64,000 nt of DNA from the NCBI GenBank assembly GCA_002412965.1, contig DHWB01000011.1, forward strand, positions 702,542-766,541, written 5' to 3'. Shown in pieces: positions 17,945 to 26,168 of the stretch. The translations under genes and the position numbers were made by a program. The stretch comes from Desulfomicrobium sp. UBA5193. Its GTDB lineage: Bacteria > Desulfobacterota > Desulfovibrionia > Desulfovibrionales > Desulfomicrobiaceae. The notes beneath the pieces are model-generated. The model had not been told where the DNA came from. It did not search any database and saw nothing but the letters and a program-made list of their open reading frames with translations. The stretch's first letter is position 1. Each line of letters starts with the position of its first letter.

Positions 17945-20900
17945 TCATGCCAGAGGCAAGGCGCGGTCAAGTGTTGCTTTGAGGTCCGTCATATTCAGTG
18001 GTTTGGACAGGTAATCGTTCATTCCGGCTGCAAGAAACTTTTCCCTGTCTCCAAGCATTGCGTAGGCGGTCATGGCAACGACGGGAATATCCCTCTTGTT
18101 CCCAAGGGTCGCACTTTCCCGGATCAGACGGGTCGCTTCCACACCGTCCAGTTCCGGCATCTGCACGTCCATAAACACCAGGTCGAATTGTCCGGCATTG
18201 AGCCGCGCCATGGCCTCCTGCCCGTTGCTTACGGCCACGGCGGCATGGCCGCATTTTTTGAGCATGCGAACAATGACGTCCCGGCTGACCTCGTCGTCCT
18301 CTGCCACAAGAATGTTCAATGCGCCTCGTCCATGTGGCGCCGAGCATGGGGCAAGGGAGGCAATGTCCCTTTCTTCCGGCTGTGGCACGTAAAAAGTCAG
18401 GGATACATAGAATGTCGTGCCACTTTCGGCATTGTCCACGGCCAAGGAGCCGCCCATGAGCTGCACCAGACGCCGGACAATGGACAGGCCCAGCCCCGCG
18501 CCCTGGAAACGCCGGACAAAGGAGCCCTCGGCCTGGATGAACGGTTGGAATATACCTGAGAGCAAATCATCGCCGATGCCGATACCCGTATCGCTCACGA
18601 TGAAAAGCATCCGTATTTGGTGTTGCGAGGACACCGGCAGCAAAGAGACATCCACCTTCACCCCGCCCCTCTCAGTGAATTTGATGGCATTTCCGACAAG
18701 ATTGAAGAGAATCTGCTGCAAGCGAACCTGATCTCCGAGCAAAATCGCAGGCAGGCGTTCGTCCACGTTGAATTCCAGGGTTAAACCATTTTTTACGGCG
18801 GCTATGGACAGCAGACCCATGATTGATTCGCGTAGCTCGGCCATGGCGAAAGGCCTCTCTTCCAGTACAAGCTTGGCCGCCTCTATCCGGGAAATATCGA
18901 GTATGTCCGACAGGAGCCGGGTCAGGCGCATGGTCGAGGTCAGGGCTAGTTCGATGTATTTTTGCTGCTCCGCTGAGGGCCGCGTGTCCTCCAGCAATTG
19001 CAGCATGCCGGTGATGCCGTTCAGAGGGGTGCGGATTTCATGGCTCATGTTGGCCAGAAATTCGGATTTGCTTCTGTTCGCGCTCTCCGCCGCCTCCTTG
19101 GACAGGCGCAAGGCCGTCTCGCTCTGCTTGCGTTCCGAGATGTCACGGGCGATGCCGAGAACCCCGATGAGTCGTCCCTTGCTGTCGTGCATGGGCGTTT
19201 TGATGGTTTCGAAAGGTCTGGGCACGCTCTCCCCGAAGAAGGTCAATTCATCTTCGACAACAATGGGCCCTCCGGCCTGGATGGCTTGCATGTCCTTAGC
19301 GCGAAAAGAATCGGCCTGCTCCGCAGCCACGAAATCATGGTCCGTTCTCCCGATGATCTCTTCCTCAGTGGCCCCGTACAAACCGCAAAAGGCGGGGTTG
19401 CAGCTCATGTACACGCCGTTTGGATCTTTGAGCCACACCAGTTCCGGTATCGTATCGACCAGCGTGCGCTGAAAAATTTCTGATTGTCGCAGGGTCTCGA
19501 GTATCCGTGCGCGTTCGGTCACGTCCCGGAACAGCCCCACTGTGCAGCCTTTCCCGTCGATTTCGAGGGGAAAGGTGCGTATATCGGCCAAGAACACGTT
19601 CCCATCCTGACGCAAACAGGGCATGCTCTCGGCAAAGCTTCGTGCTCCGACGGCCCATGCCATGAAGTTGGCTTGAGCCGGACTGAAATGATCCCGGGGA
19701 TGAATCTCCTCCACGCCCAGAGAGCGAAACTTGTCTTCGGAATAACCAAACATCCGGGAGGCGGCCGGATTGGCAAAAATGAAGCGGCAGGCCTGGTTTC
19801 CATAGACGAGTATCCCGTCGGCGTTGGCTTCGAACAGGGCTTTGTAGCGGGTTTCGCTGTCCTTGATCAGCGCCTTGGCTCGACGCAGGCGGATGACGTG
19901 GCTGAGCAGCGCCATGAGCAGAAAAATCAGCATGGTCAGGAAACCGGCTGCGGAAAGAATCTGGAGCCTGTACCGGGCAAGGATGGAGACGGGTTTGCCC
20001 CGGTCCTCGCTGTTCGGAGGCAGCAGCTTTTCGTCGATGCCGAAGCGGATCAGGGCCGAATGATCGAAGACATGGCGGTTGGCCTCGTCGCCTTCGACCA
20101 CGGGCAAAGACTGCGCCGGCTCGCCGCCCAGGATGCGAAGAACCAGACGGCCAGCGATGCGTCCCTGTTCGCTGTGTGAAATGATTTTGCCACCCAGGAT
20201 ACCCTGCCCCATCCCGTGTTCCCAGAGATGAAACACCGGCGCCTTGGCTTTCTCCATGATCAGTCCCAGAGCGTCCTCGAAGGTCCGAGTCACTGCGTTC
20301 TTGTCGCGATAAGCGGAGAGCAGCAGAACCGCATCGTCCTCGGGCAATCCGGAGAGCTTTCGGCCCAGTTCATCCCAGGTCAAGGCGTCAAGGGCGATGA
20401 CTTCAAGATGTTTGTCCGCGAAAGCCCCCCGCAGTCCCAGATATGTCCGCAGATCTCCCTGGCCACCGGGTTCGGCGTCCACCAGGGCGTGCACTGTCCT
20501 GGTCCGGGGCCGCAGGCGCCAGATGTCTTCCAGGGTTTCGCGCATGGACACCGATTCGATCACTCCTGTGAAAAAAGGCGTGCCGCTCAGGCTGTGGGCA
20601 AAATCCTGGTTGTTGACCCCGCAAAACACCACGGAGCATTGCGGAAAAAGGCTTGCGCGATGCTCAACCGCAAATTTCAAGGCGGCGTCATCGGCCACGA
20701 CAATGATATCGTAAGTCTCGACCCGACTGAGCTTGAAGCGCAACATGTCAAGAAAGCGAGCCAGATTTTCCGGGCCGGAAAAACGCTTGGTATCCATGAA
20801 TTCCACATCGAGGAAGACGCCCGCAGCCTCAAGTTCGGATCGCAAACCCTGAACCTGCTGAAAAAAAGTGGGAAATCCCGGATGATAGGAGCTGATGAAG

Positions 20901-20980
20901 AGGACACGCCGCCCTCCTGCCCAGACAGGAGCGACGAGCATGACGAGTAGCACGAGAGTCAGGACCAATTTTCGCGACAT
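17945..20980 (-). CDS. Transmembrane hybrid kinase with ABC-type periplasmic sensor domain
   Basis: 1011 residues. The ATG at 20980 gives a textbook signal peptide (MSRK, then a 16-residue hydrophobic core ending APVWAGG) and has AAGGAAG eight bases upstream; a Met at 21016 would bury that peptide. The periplasmic part (about 24-320) is ABC_sub_bind-like (RRVLFISSYHPGFPTF, VVFCGVNNQDF), followed by a membrane helix near 330-355, two PAS domains, HisKA (SHEIRTPLNGITGMLQLL), HATPase_c and receiver (AEDDEVSRDVIVRML, LVFMDVQMPELDG, SKPLNMTDL). It heads the five-gene operon ending at 7679 and is divergent from the XRE-PAS regulator. The paired periplasmic kinases suggest two related ligands. Confidence 0.93.
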   Translation of the reverse strand: MSRKLVLTLVLLVMLVAPVWAGGRRVLFISSYHPGFPTFFQQVQGLRSELEAAGVFLDVEFMDTKRFSGPENLARFLDMLRFKLSRVETYDIIVVADDAALKFAVEHRASLFPQCSVVFCGVNNQDFAHSLSGTPFFTGVIESVSMRETLEDIWRLRPRTRTVHALVDAEPGGQGDLRTYLGLRGAFADKHLEVIALDALTWDELGRKLSGLPEDDAVLLLSAYRDKNAVTRTFEDALGLIMEKAKAPVFHLWEHGMGQGILGGKIISHSEQGRIAGRLVLRILGGEPAQSLPVVEGDEANRHVFDHSALIRFGIDEKLLPPNSEDRGKPVSILARYRLQILSAAGFLTMLIFLLMALLSHVIRLRRAKALIKDSETRYKALFEANADGILVYGNQACRFIFANPAASRMFGYSEDKFRSLGVEEIHPRDHFSPAQANFMAWAVGARSFAESMPCLRQDGNVFLADIRTFPLEIDGKGCTVGLFRDVTERARILETLRQSEIFQRTLVDTIPELVWLKDPNGVYMSCNPAFCGLYGATEEEIIGRTDHDFVAAEQADSFRAKDMQAIQAGGPIVVEDELTFFGESVPRPFETIKTPMHDSKGRLIGVLGIARDISERKQSETALRLSKEAAESANRSKSEFLANMSHEIRTPLNGITGMLQLLEDTRPSAEQQKYIELALTSTMRLTRLLSDILDISRIEAAKLVLEERPFAMAELRESIMGLLSIAAVKNGLTLEFNVDERLPAILLGDQVRLQQILFNLVGNAIKFTERGGVKVDVSLLPVSSQHQIRMLFIVSDTGIGIGDDLLSGIFQPFIQAEGSFVRRFQGAGLGLSIVRRLVQLMGGSLAVDNAESGTTFYVSLTFYVPQPEERDIASLAPCSAPHGRGALNILVAEDDEVSRDVIVRMLKKCGHAAVAVSNGQEAMARLNAGQFDLVFMDVQMPELDGVEATRLIRESATLGNKRDIPVVAMTAYAMLGDREKFLAAGMNDYLSKPLNMTDLKATLDRALPLA

Positions 20981-21106
20981 ACGATTACTTCCTTTGCAAA
21001 CCCTGGTTTCCGCCATGAGGTGGGTGCATCGACCTCAGGAAGGGAAGACCTTCAGCCCCTTTTCAAGACGTCATACATTTTGTGGTCAAGAGTAACCTCT
21101 ATGGCG

Positions 21107-21136
21107 AGTATGAAATAGCCATTCAATTGCGGTCAA
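21107..21136 (-). promoter_or_regulatory. Candidate sigma-70 promoter for the hybrid kinase operon
   Basis: On the minus strand TTGACC (21131-21136) and CATACT (21107-21112) are separated by 18 bases, about 125 bases upstream of the kinase ATG at 20980. The -35 matches 5 of 6 and the -10 matches 4 of 6. Confidence 0.35.
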
Positions 21137-21251
21137 TGTTTTTTCTCCGATGCACCCTCATTCAAGTAGCCACCCTGCTGGACAGCGGCGACTTTTCACT
21201 CTTTTGCCTTGCGTGGCCTTGCTTCCCGGATGTCGCAAGTCAGAATGTGCG

Positions 21252-21262
21252 TGTCTGACATG
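21252..21262. promoter_or_regulatory. Candidate operator, TGTCTGACATG
   Basis: Contains the 9-base palindrome TGTCTGACA. An inverted near-identical copy lies at 21330-21340. Both are upstream of the XRE-PAS gene, whose HTH product is the natural candidate to bind them. Confidence 0.4.
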
Positions 21263-21329
21263 AAATCCGCAAAAAAGGTTTCCCATGCATGGCGACGAGC
21301 ACGCTATTTCCCCACCCGCAAATAAATCG

Positions 21330-21340
21330 CATGTCCGACA
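21330..21340. promoter_or_regulatory. Candidate operator, inverted copy (TGTCGGACATG on minus strand)
   Basis: Reads CATGTCCGACA on the plus strand. It matches the site at 21252-21262 in inverted orientation, except at the central base. It sits just upstream of the candidate -35 at 21349. Confidence 0.4.
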
Positions 21341-21348
21341 AAAAAAGC

Positions 21349-21378
21349 TTGCGCAAAAAAATCTGACTACCATATCAT
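21349..21378 (+). promoter_or_regulatory. Candidate promoter of XRE-PAS gene, possibly giving a leaderless mRNA
   Basis: TTGCGC (21349-21354) and TATCAT (21373-21378) are 18 bases apart. Transcription would begin at or next to the ATG at 21385. No Shine-Dalgarno is present before that ATG, which fits leaderless initiation. Confidence 0.4.
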
Positions 21379-21384
21379 AGACAC

Positions 21385-23334
21385 ATGAGCGCACTAGGAA
21401 GTTATCTCACCGAGCGTCGAAAAGCTCTGGCGGACAAGCATTCCGGGTATTCCATCCGGAGCGTGGCCAAGCGCATCGGCATCCATCACTCCTATCTGAG
21501 CAAGCTTGAGCGCGGCGAGAACGCACCCCTGACCGAAGAGCGTGTTCATGCGCTGGCCCGGCTTTTGGGAGAGGATCCGGAGTTGCTGATGGCTTTGTCC
21601 GGCAAACTTTCCGAGCGCATGACCGCGCTTATCCGCTCGAACCCTGACAAATTTCAGAATTTCATAACCGCTCTTGAAAATCATTCCGAAATTTCCGCCA
21701 CTATCCCGGCCCAAAAATTGACCCAGCGCAAAAACGAGCTTGAAGAGCTGACTCGTCTGTTGCGAGATGAAATCCGGGAGCGGCAGGCTCTGGAAATCCA
21801 ACTGCGGGAACAGCAGCGCGTGCAGCGCACCATCCTCGAAAACCTGCAGGCCGTGTCCGTGACTCTCTTGGACAAACAATTCCGCATTTTGTGGTCCAAC
21901 AGCCCCGTCATTGAAAGTCCCTCAAATATCTTGAATCATTACGGCGAAGGACATCGCGCGCAGAGCGACAAAGATGATGCCGATCTTGGCGCCTATTGCA
22001 CGGCTTGGCGGGCAATGAGGACCAAAACCGTCCAAAACGGGAGCCATCGTTCACCTGACGGCAAACATTGGCTGGTGCGCAGCGCTCCGGTCCTGGACGC
22101 GCAAGGCGCGGTGGCCCAGATCGTCCACCTGCAGTTCGAGGTCACGGAAGTGATGCAGGCCAAGCAGGCTCTGGAGGCCAGCGAAGAACGCTGGAAATTC
22201 GCCCTGGAAGGAGCGCAGGAAGCTGTCTGGGATTATGACGTACCTTCGGGCAGGCTGCAGTGTTCGCCGATGTGGTTCGCCATGCTCGGTTACGCAGAAG
22301 GTGAACTCGACCTCACCTTCGCTCAGTGGGAACGGCTGCTCCATCCGGATGACCGCGTACCGGCCCTGAACATGATGGCGGCGCATTTTCGGGGTGAAAC
22401 CGAATTTTACGATTTCGAGTACCGCCTTCTCTGCAAGGACGGATCCTACAAATGGATTCATTCGCGCGGCAAACTGATGGAAAGAGGCGTTACGAGCGAC
22501 CCGGTCCGGATCATCGGCACGCACTATGACATGAGCGAACGCAAGGCCACCGAGGAACAGATTCTTGCCAACGAGGCCTTTCTGGAAAATCTGCTCGGCA
22601 GCATCGAAGAAGGCATCAGCGTGCTCGCCCCGGACATGACGGTGCGCTATGCCAACCCGACCATGATCCGCTGGTATGCCGAGAACATGCCCGCCATCGG
22701 CAAGAAATGCCATCAGGCCTTTCATAGTCTCAATGAATGTTGCGCCAGATGTCCGGCAGTCAGATCCCTGCGGTCAGGCCGGAACGAATTTGAAATTCTC
22801 GAAGTCACGACAGCGACCAACGTGCGCGCCATCGAATTCAACGCCTATCCCATCAAGGATGTCCACACCTCGGAAGTCACGGGCGTCATCGTTTTCGTGC
22901 GCGACATCACGTCCAAGAGGCAAACTCAGAAAGCGCTGGCGGACATCGAAAACAAGTTCAGCATCCTGTACCAGGATGCCCCCATCGGCATGTGCAGCGT
23001 TGACGCCACGGGGCGCTTCGTGACCATGAACCCGAGCTATGCCCGGTTGTACGGTTACGCCTCACCGCGTGAAATGATGAACGCGGTGCGTTCCGTGTCC
23101 GATGTCTTTGCCGATCCCGCGGACCGGGCCGCTTTATATGAATTGATCCGGACCCAGGACGTGATCAACGGCTTTGAATGCCGCATTCGCCGTAAAGACG
23201 GGACAACGCCGTGGACCTCGCGCACCATTCGCGTTGTCCGCGATGCCCTTGGCAGGATGGAGCATTACGACGCTTTCGTGGAAGACATACATGCCAGAAA
23301 AACCCTCGAACTTCTCACGGGCGATCCGGCATGA
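21385..23334 (+). CDS. XRE-family HTH regulator with four PAS domains
   Basis: 649 residues. An XRE/Cro helix-turn-helix (about 5-65; SIRSVAKRIGIHHSYLSKLERGE) is followed by a coiled coil (110-150) and four PAS domains: about 150-255, 262-385 (PAS_3 type, WERLLHPDDR), 390-505 and 512-635. The third carries a Cys motif (GKKCHQAFHSLNECCARCP). The protein ends after the last PAS with no kinase, GGDEF, EAL or AAA+ domain, so it is best read as a one-component DNA-binding sensor. The start is fixed by the conserved HTH beginning at once and by the absence of any upstream Met. It is divergent from the kinase operon and upstream of the chemotaxis operon, so it may regulate either. Confidence 0.9.
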   Translation: MSALGSYLTERRKALADKHSGYSIRSVAKRIGIHHSYLSKLERGENAPLTEERVHALARLLGEDPELLMALSGKLSERMTALIRSNPDKFQNFITALENHSEISATIPAQKLTQRKNELEELTRLLRDEIRERQALEIQLREQQRVQRTILENLQAVSVTLLDKQFRILWSNSPVIESPSNILNHYGEGHRAQSDKDDADLGAYCTAWRAMRTKTVQNGSHRSPDGKHWLVRSAPVLDAQGAVAQIVHLQFEVTEVMQAKQALEASEERWKFALEGAQEAVWDYDVPSGRLQCSPMWFAMLGYAEGELDLTFAQWERLLHPDDRVPALNMMAAHFRGETEFYDFEYRLLCKDGSYKWIHSRGKLMERGVTSDPVRIIGTHYDMSERKATEEQILANEAFLENLLGSIEEGISVLAPDMTVRYANPTMIRWYAENMPAIGKKCHQAFHSLNECCARCPAVRSLRSGRNEFEILEVTTATNVRAIEFNAYPIKDVHTSEVTGVIVFVRDITSKRQTQKALADIENKFSILYQDAPIGMCSVDATGRFVTMNPSYARLYGYASPREMMNAVRSVSDVFADPADRAALYELIRTQDVINGFECRIRRKDGTTPWTSRTIRVVRDALGRMEHYDAFVEDIHARKTLELLTGDPA

Positions 23335-23485
23335 CGTCAAGCGCAATTTTCCGATTTATTTCAAACATTCGAGGAGAAGTTTCCAGCCGTCCGGCACCTG
23401 TTCTTGCCCACTGGAATCATTTGAAACGAAGCGCGGCACATGTTGATTGGCGAATTTTCGCTTTTTCACTCACAAGGAGGGGGGA

Positions 23486-25510
23486 ATGAAAAACATCAAG
23501 TTGGGGATCAAGATCGGTGGAGGGTTTGGGGTTCTGATTCTTATCGCCTGCGCATTGGGCGGCTTGGCCGTGTTCAACATGAAGACCGTGGAGAAAGATT
23601 CCATTCGCCTGGCCAACGAATACGTGCCGGAAGTGGGCATGGCCAATCTGGTGGAACGTTCCGCTCTGCTGGCCATGTACGCATGGCGGGGATACGCCTT
23701 CACTGAAGAAGAATCCTTTCTGACGGAAGGGAAGAAACAAATCACGGCCACGTTGCAGGCTTTGGATCAGGCCAAGAAACATGCCGAGACCCATCCTGGC
23801 CTCGTCTCGCTCAAAGAGAACGCGCAAAATGCCAAGGAGCATGTCGACACCTACGTCGCGCTCTCTGAACAGACCGTGACGTTAGTCAATGCGTTGCATG
23901 CCGATCGGATGGCCATGAACGCTGCCGCCGCATCCTACATGGAAAACTGCGAGGCCTTTCTGCTCAGCATGGATGAGGCGATGCAGAAAGAAATTTCCGA
24001 AGGAACCGAACCAGCCAAGCTGCTCGAACGTTTGAGCAAGATCAGTTGGATCAACGACATCATCGACCTGGGCAATGACACCCGCATCAAGGTCTGGCGC
24101 GCCCAGGCAACCCGGGATCTGAAGCTTATCGATGAAGCCGTGCAGAATTTCGGCAAAATGGATGCTGTCTTCGCCAAGCTGACCCCCACGGTCCGCAACC
24201 CCGCCAACATCAAGCAGCTGGAAGCAACCCAGAAAGCTGGCGCGGACTACCGTGCGGCCATGGCCAGCCTGCAGAAAAACTGGACAGACCTGGGCAGCAT
24301 CAACTCCCAGCGCACCAAAGTTGGTGTCGAAGCTCTGGAAGCGGCCCAGCAGACTGCGTTGTCCGGCCTTGATGACACCAAAAAATCCGCCGACACCGCC
24401 GTGTCCAATCTGAACTCGGCCTCCACGGTCATGGTCGGTGGTTTGAGCGTTGGCGTCATCATCGGCATCTTCACCGCCATTTTTCTGACCAAGGGCATCA
24501 CCGGCCCGGTGCAGAAGGGTGTTGAATTCGCCCGCAAGCTGGCCCAGGGCGACCTGACCGCCAACCTGGATGTGGATCAGAAGGATGAAGTGGGCATTCT
24601 GGCCCAGGCCCTGCGCGACATGGTCGCCAAGCTGCGCGAGATTGTGACTGAGGTGCAGTCCGCCTCGGACAACGTGGCTTCCGGTTCCGAGGAGCTGAGC
24701 GCCTCTGCCGAACAGCTCTCCCAGGGAGCGACCGAGCAGGCCGCCTCTGTTGAAGAGGTATCGTCGAGCATGGAAGAGATGGGCTCCAACATCCGCCAGA
24801 ACGCGGATAACGCGTCCCAGACCGAAAAGATCGCCCTCAAGGCCGCCCTTGACGCCGAAGCAGGCGGCAAGGCCGTGGTCCAGGCCGTGGGCGCCATGAA
24901 GAACATCGCCGAGAAGATCTCCATCGTCGAGGAGATTGCCCGCCAGACCAACCTCCTGGCCTTGAACGCCGCCATCGAGGCCGCCCGGGCCGGCGAGCAC
25001 GGCAAGGGCTTCGCGGTAGTCGCCGCCGAGGTGCGCAAGCTGGCCGAACGCAGCGGCACTGCCGCGGCCGAGATCAGCGAGCTGTCCTCCTCCACCGTGA
25101 CCGTGGCCGACCAGGCCGGACAGATGCTGGTCAAGCTCGTTCCGGACATCCAGCGCACGGCCGAGCTGGTGCAGGAAATATCCGCCGCCTCGAACGAACA
25201 GAACGCGGGCGCCGAGCAGATCAACAAGGCCCTGCAGCAGCTCGATCAGGTCATCCAGCAGAACGCCTCGGCTTCCGAGGAGATGGCTTCCACATCCGAG
25301 GAACTGTCCAGCCAGGCCGAGCAGCTGCAGTCCTCCATCTCCTTCTTCCACCTTGGCGCCACGGCGGCGCGCGTCACGCGTCAGACGACATCCCGGAGAG
25401 GCAAGCCCCAGGCCGCCAGAAAGGCTCCCAAGGCCCTGGCCTCCAAGGGGAGCGGACTGGCTCTGGACATGGGACGGGACGATGAAGACGATGAATTCGA
25501 ACGCTTCTAA
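23486..25510 (+). CDS. Methyl-accepting chemotaxis protein with helical periplasmic sensor
   Basis: 674 residues. The ATG at 23486 has AAGGAGG immediately upstream and gives TM1 (about 8-30). The periplasmic part (31-310) is almost all helical and long enough for a double four-helix HBM-type sensor. TM2 is at about 312-336 (GGLSVGVIIGIFTAIFLTKG), then HAMP (to about 395) and the signalling domain, with hairpin tip EEIARQTNLLALNAAIEAAR. The C-terminus is a flexible Arg/Lys/Ala-rich linker ending DDEFERF. This EFERF end fits the aromatic-x-x-aromatic pattern of CheR/CheB-tethering pentapeptides. Start of the chemotaxis operon, 23 bases before cheW. Confidence 0.95.
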   Translation: MKNIKLGIKIGGGFGVLILIACALGGLAVFNMKTVEKDSIRLANEYVPEVGMANLVERSALLAMYAWRGYAFTEEESFLTEGKKQITATLQALDQAKKHAETHPGLVSLKENAQNAKEHVDTYVALSEQTVTLVNALHADRMAMNAAAASYMENCEAFLLSMDEAMQKEISEGTEPAKLLERLSKISWINDIIDLGNDTRIKVWRAQATRDLKLIDEAVQNFGKMDAVFAKLTPTVRNPANIKQLEATQKAGADYRAAMASLQKNWTDLGSINSQRTKVGVEALEAAQQTALSGLDDTKKSADTAVSNLNSASTVMVGGLSVGVIIGIFTAIFLTKGITGPVQKGVEFARKLAQGDLTANLDVDQKDEVGILAQALRDMVAKLREIVTEVQSASDNVASGSEELSASAEQLSQGATEQAASVEEVSSSMEEMGSNIRQNADNASQTEKIALKAALDAEAGGKAVVQAVGAMKNIAEKISIVEEIARQTNLLALNAAIEAARAGEHGKGFAVVAAEVRKLAERSGTAAAEISELSSSTVTVADQAGQMLVKLVPDIQRTAELVQEISAASNEQNAGAEQINKALQQLDQVIQQNASASEEMASTSEELSSQAEQLQSSISFFHLGATAARVTRQTTSRRGKPQAARKAPKALASKGSGLALDMGRDDEDDEFERF

Positions 25511-25533
25511 CCCGGGGACCAAGGAGGTGACTC

Positions 25534-26019
25534 ATGAGTGACAACACTACGCTACAGTACCTGACCTTCGGCCTCGGAGAGGAAGTCTTTGCGCTGGAGA
25601 CGGGCTCCGTGCGGGAGGTCATCGAGCTCGTGTCCGTGACCCGCATCCCGAAGACGCCGCCCTTCATGCGCGGCGTCATCAACCTGCGCGGACATGCCGT
25701 GCCCGTGGTCGACCTGCGCATCAAGTTCGACATGCCCCAGGTCAAGGACACGGTGAATACCTGCATCATTATCGTCGATGTCGAGGTGGAGGGCGAAAGC
25801 TGCTTCATGGGCGCCATCGTCGATTCCGTGCGCGAGGTCTTCGAGATGACGAGCGACCAGATCAACCCGCCGCCGCGCATGGGCACGTCCATCCGTACGG
25901 ACTTCATTCGCGGCATGGGCAAGCAGAACGAGGAATTCATCATGATCCTCGACATCGGCAAGGTCTTCTCGCCCGAAGAGCTCATGGTTCTGGCCGAAGG
26001 CGGACTTGAGGAAGAGTAA
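25534..26019 (+). CDS. cheW: Chemotaxis coupling protein CheW
   Basis: 161 residues of a CheW SH3-like double barrel that links receptors to CheA. Typical strands are visible: LQYLTFGLGEEVFALETGSVREVIE, PPFMRGVINLRGHAVPVVDLRIKF and the C-terminal DIGKVFS. Preceded by a near-perfect AAGGAGGTGA, suggesting high expression. It is slightly longer than minimal CheW because of an acidic tail (LAEGGLEEE). Between the chemoreceptor and the soluble receptor-like protein. Confidence 0.95.
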   Translation: MSDNTTLQYLTFGLGEEVFALETGSVREVIELVSVTRIPKTPPFMRGVINLRGHAVPVVDLRIKFDMPQVKDTVNTCIIIVDVEVEGESCFMGAIVDSVREVFEMTSDQINPPPRMGTSIRTDFIRGMGKQNEEFIMILDIGKVFSPEELMVLAEGGLEEE

Positions 26020-26120
26020 CGGCAAAAGATGCGTTGCATCAGGGAACTGATTGTGACAAAAGATTCAAGGTTTTGCCCCATATCCATGCATCAGGAGCTG
26101 GAACCTTAACCGACACATCG

Positions 26121-26146
26121 CGGGTCAGGCATCACTGCCTGACCCG
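26121..26146 (+). terminator. Perfect 10-bp stem-loop between cheW and the receptor-like gene
   Basis: CGGGTCAGGC and GCCTGACCCG pair around a six-base loop. There is no U-run afterwards, so it is not a classical rho-independent terminator. It may be a processing or attenuating hairpin lowering expression after cheW. Confidence 0.5.
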
Positions 26147-26168
26147 CATCATGAACAAGGACCGGTCC

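Larger units (their letters stand above)
20981..21384. other. Divergent control region between kinase operon and XRE-PAS gene
   Basis: A 404-base spacer between two divergent genes. I see candidate promoters on both strands and two TGTCNGACA palindromes arranged as an inverted pair, listed separately. No protein-coding feature is supported here. Confidence 0.7.

Noticed and set aside
23882..25522. 546-codon minus-strand frame opposite the chemoreceptor
   Set aside because: Low-complexity Gly/Leu/His product; the chemoreceptor on the plus strand has every expected motif.
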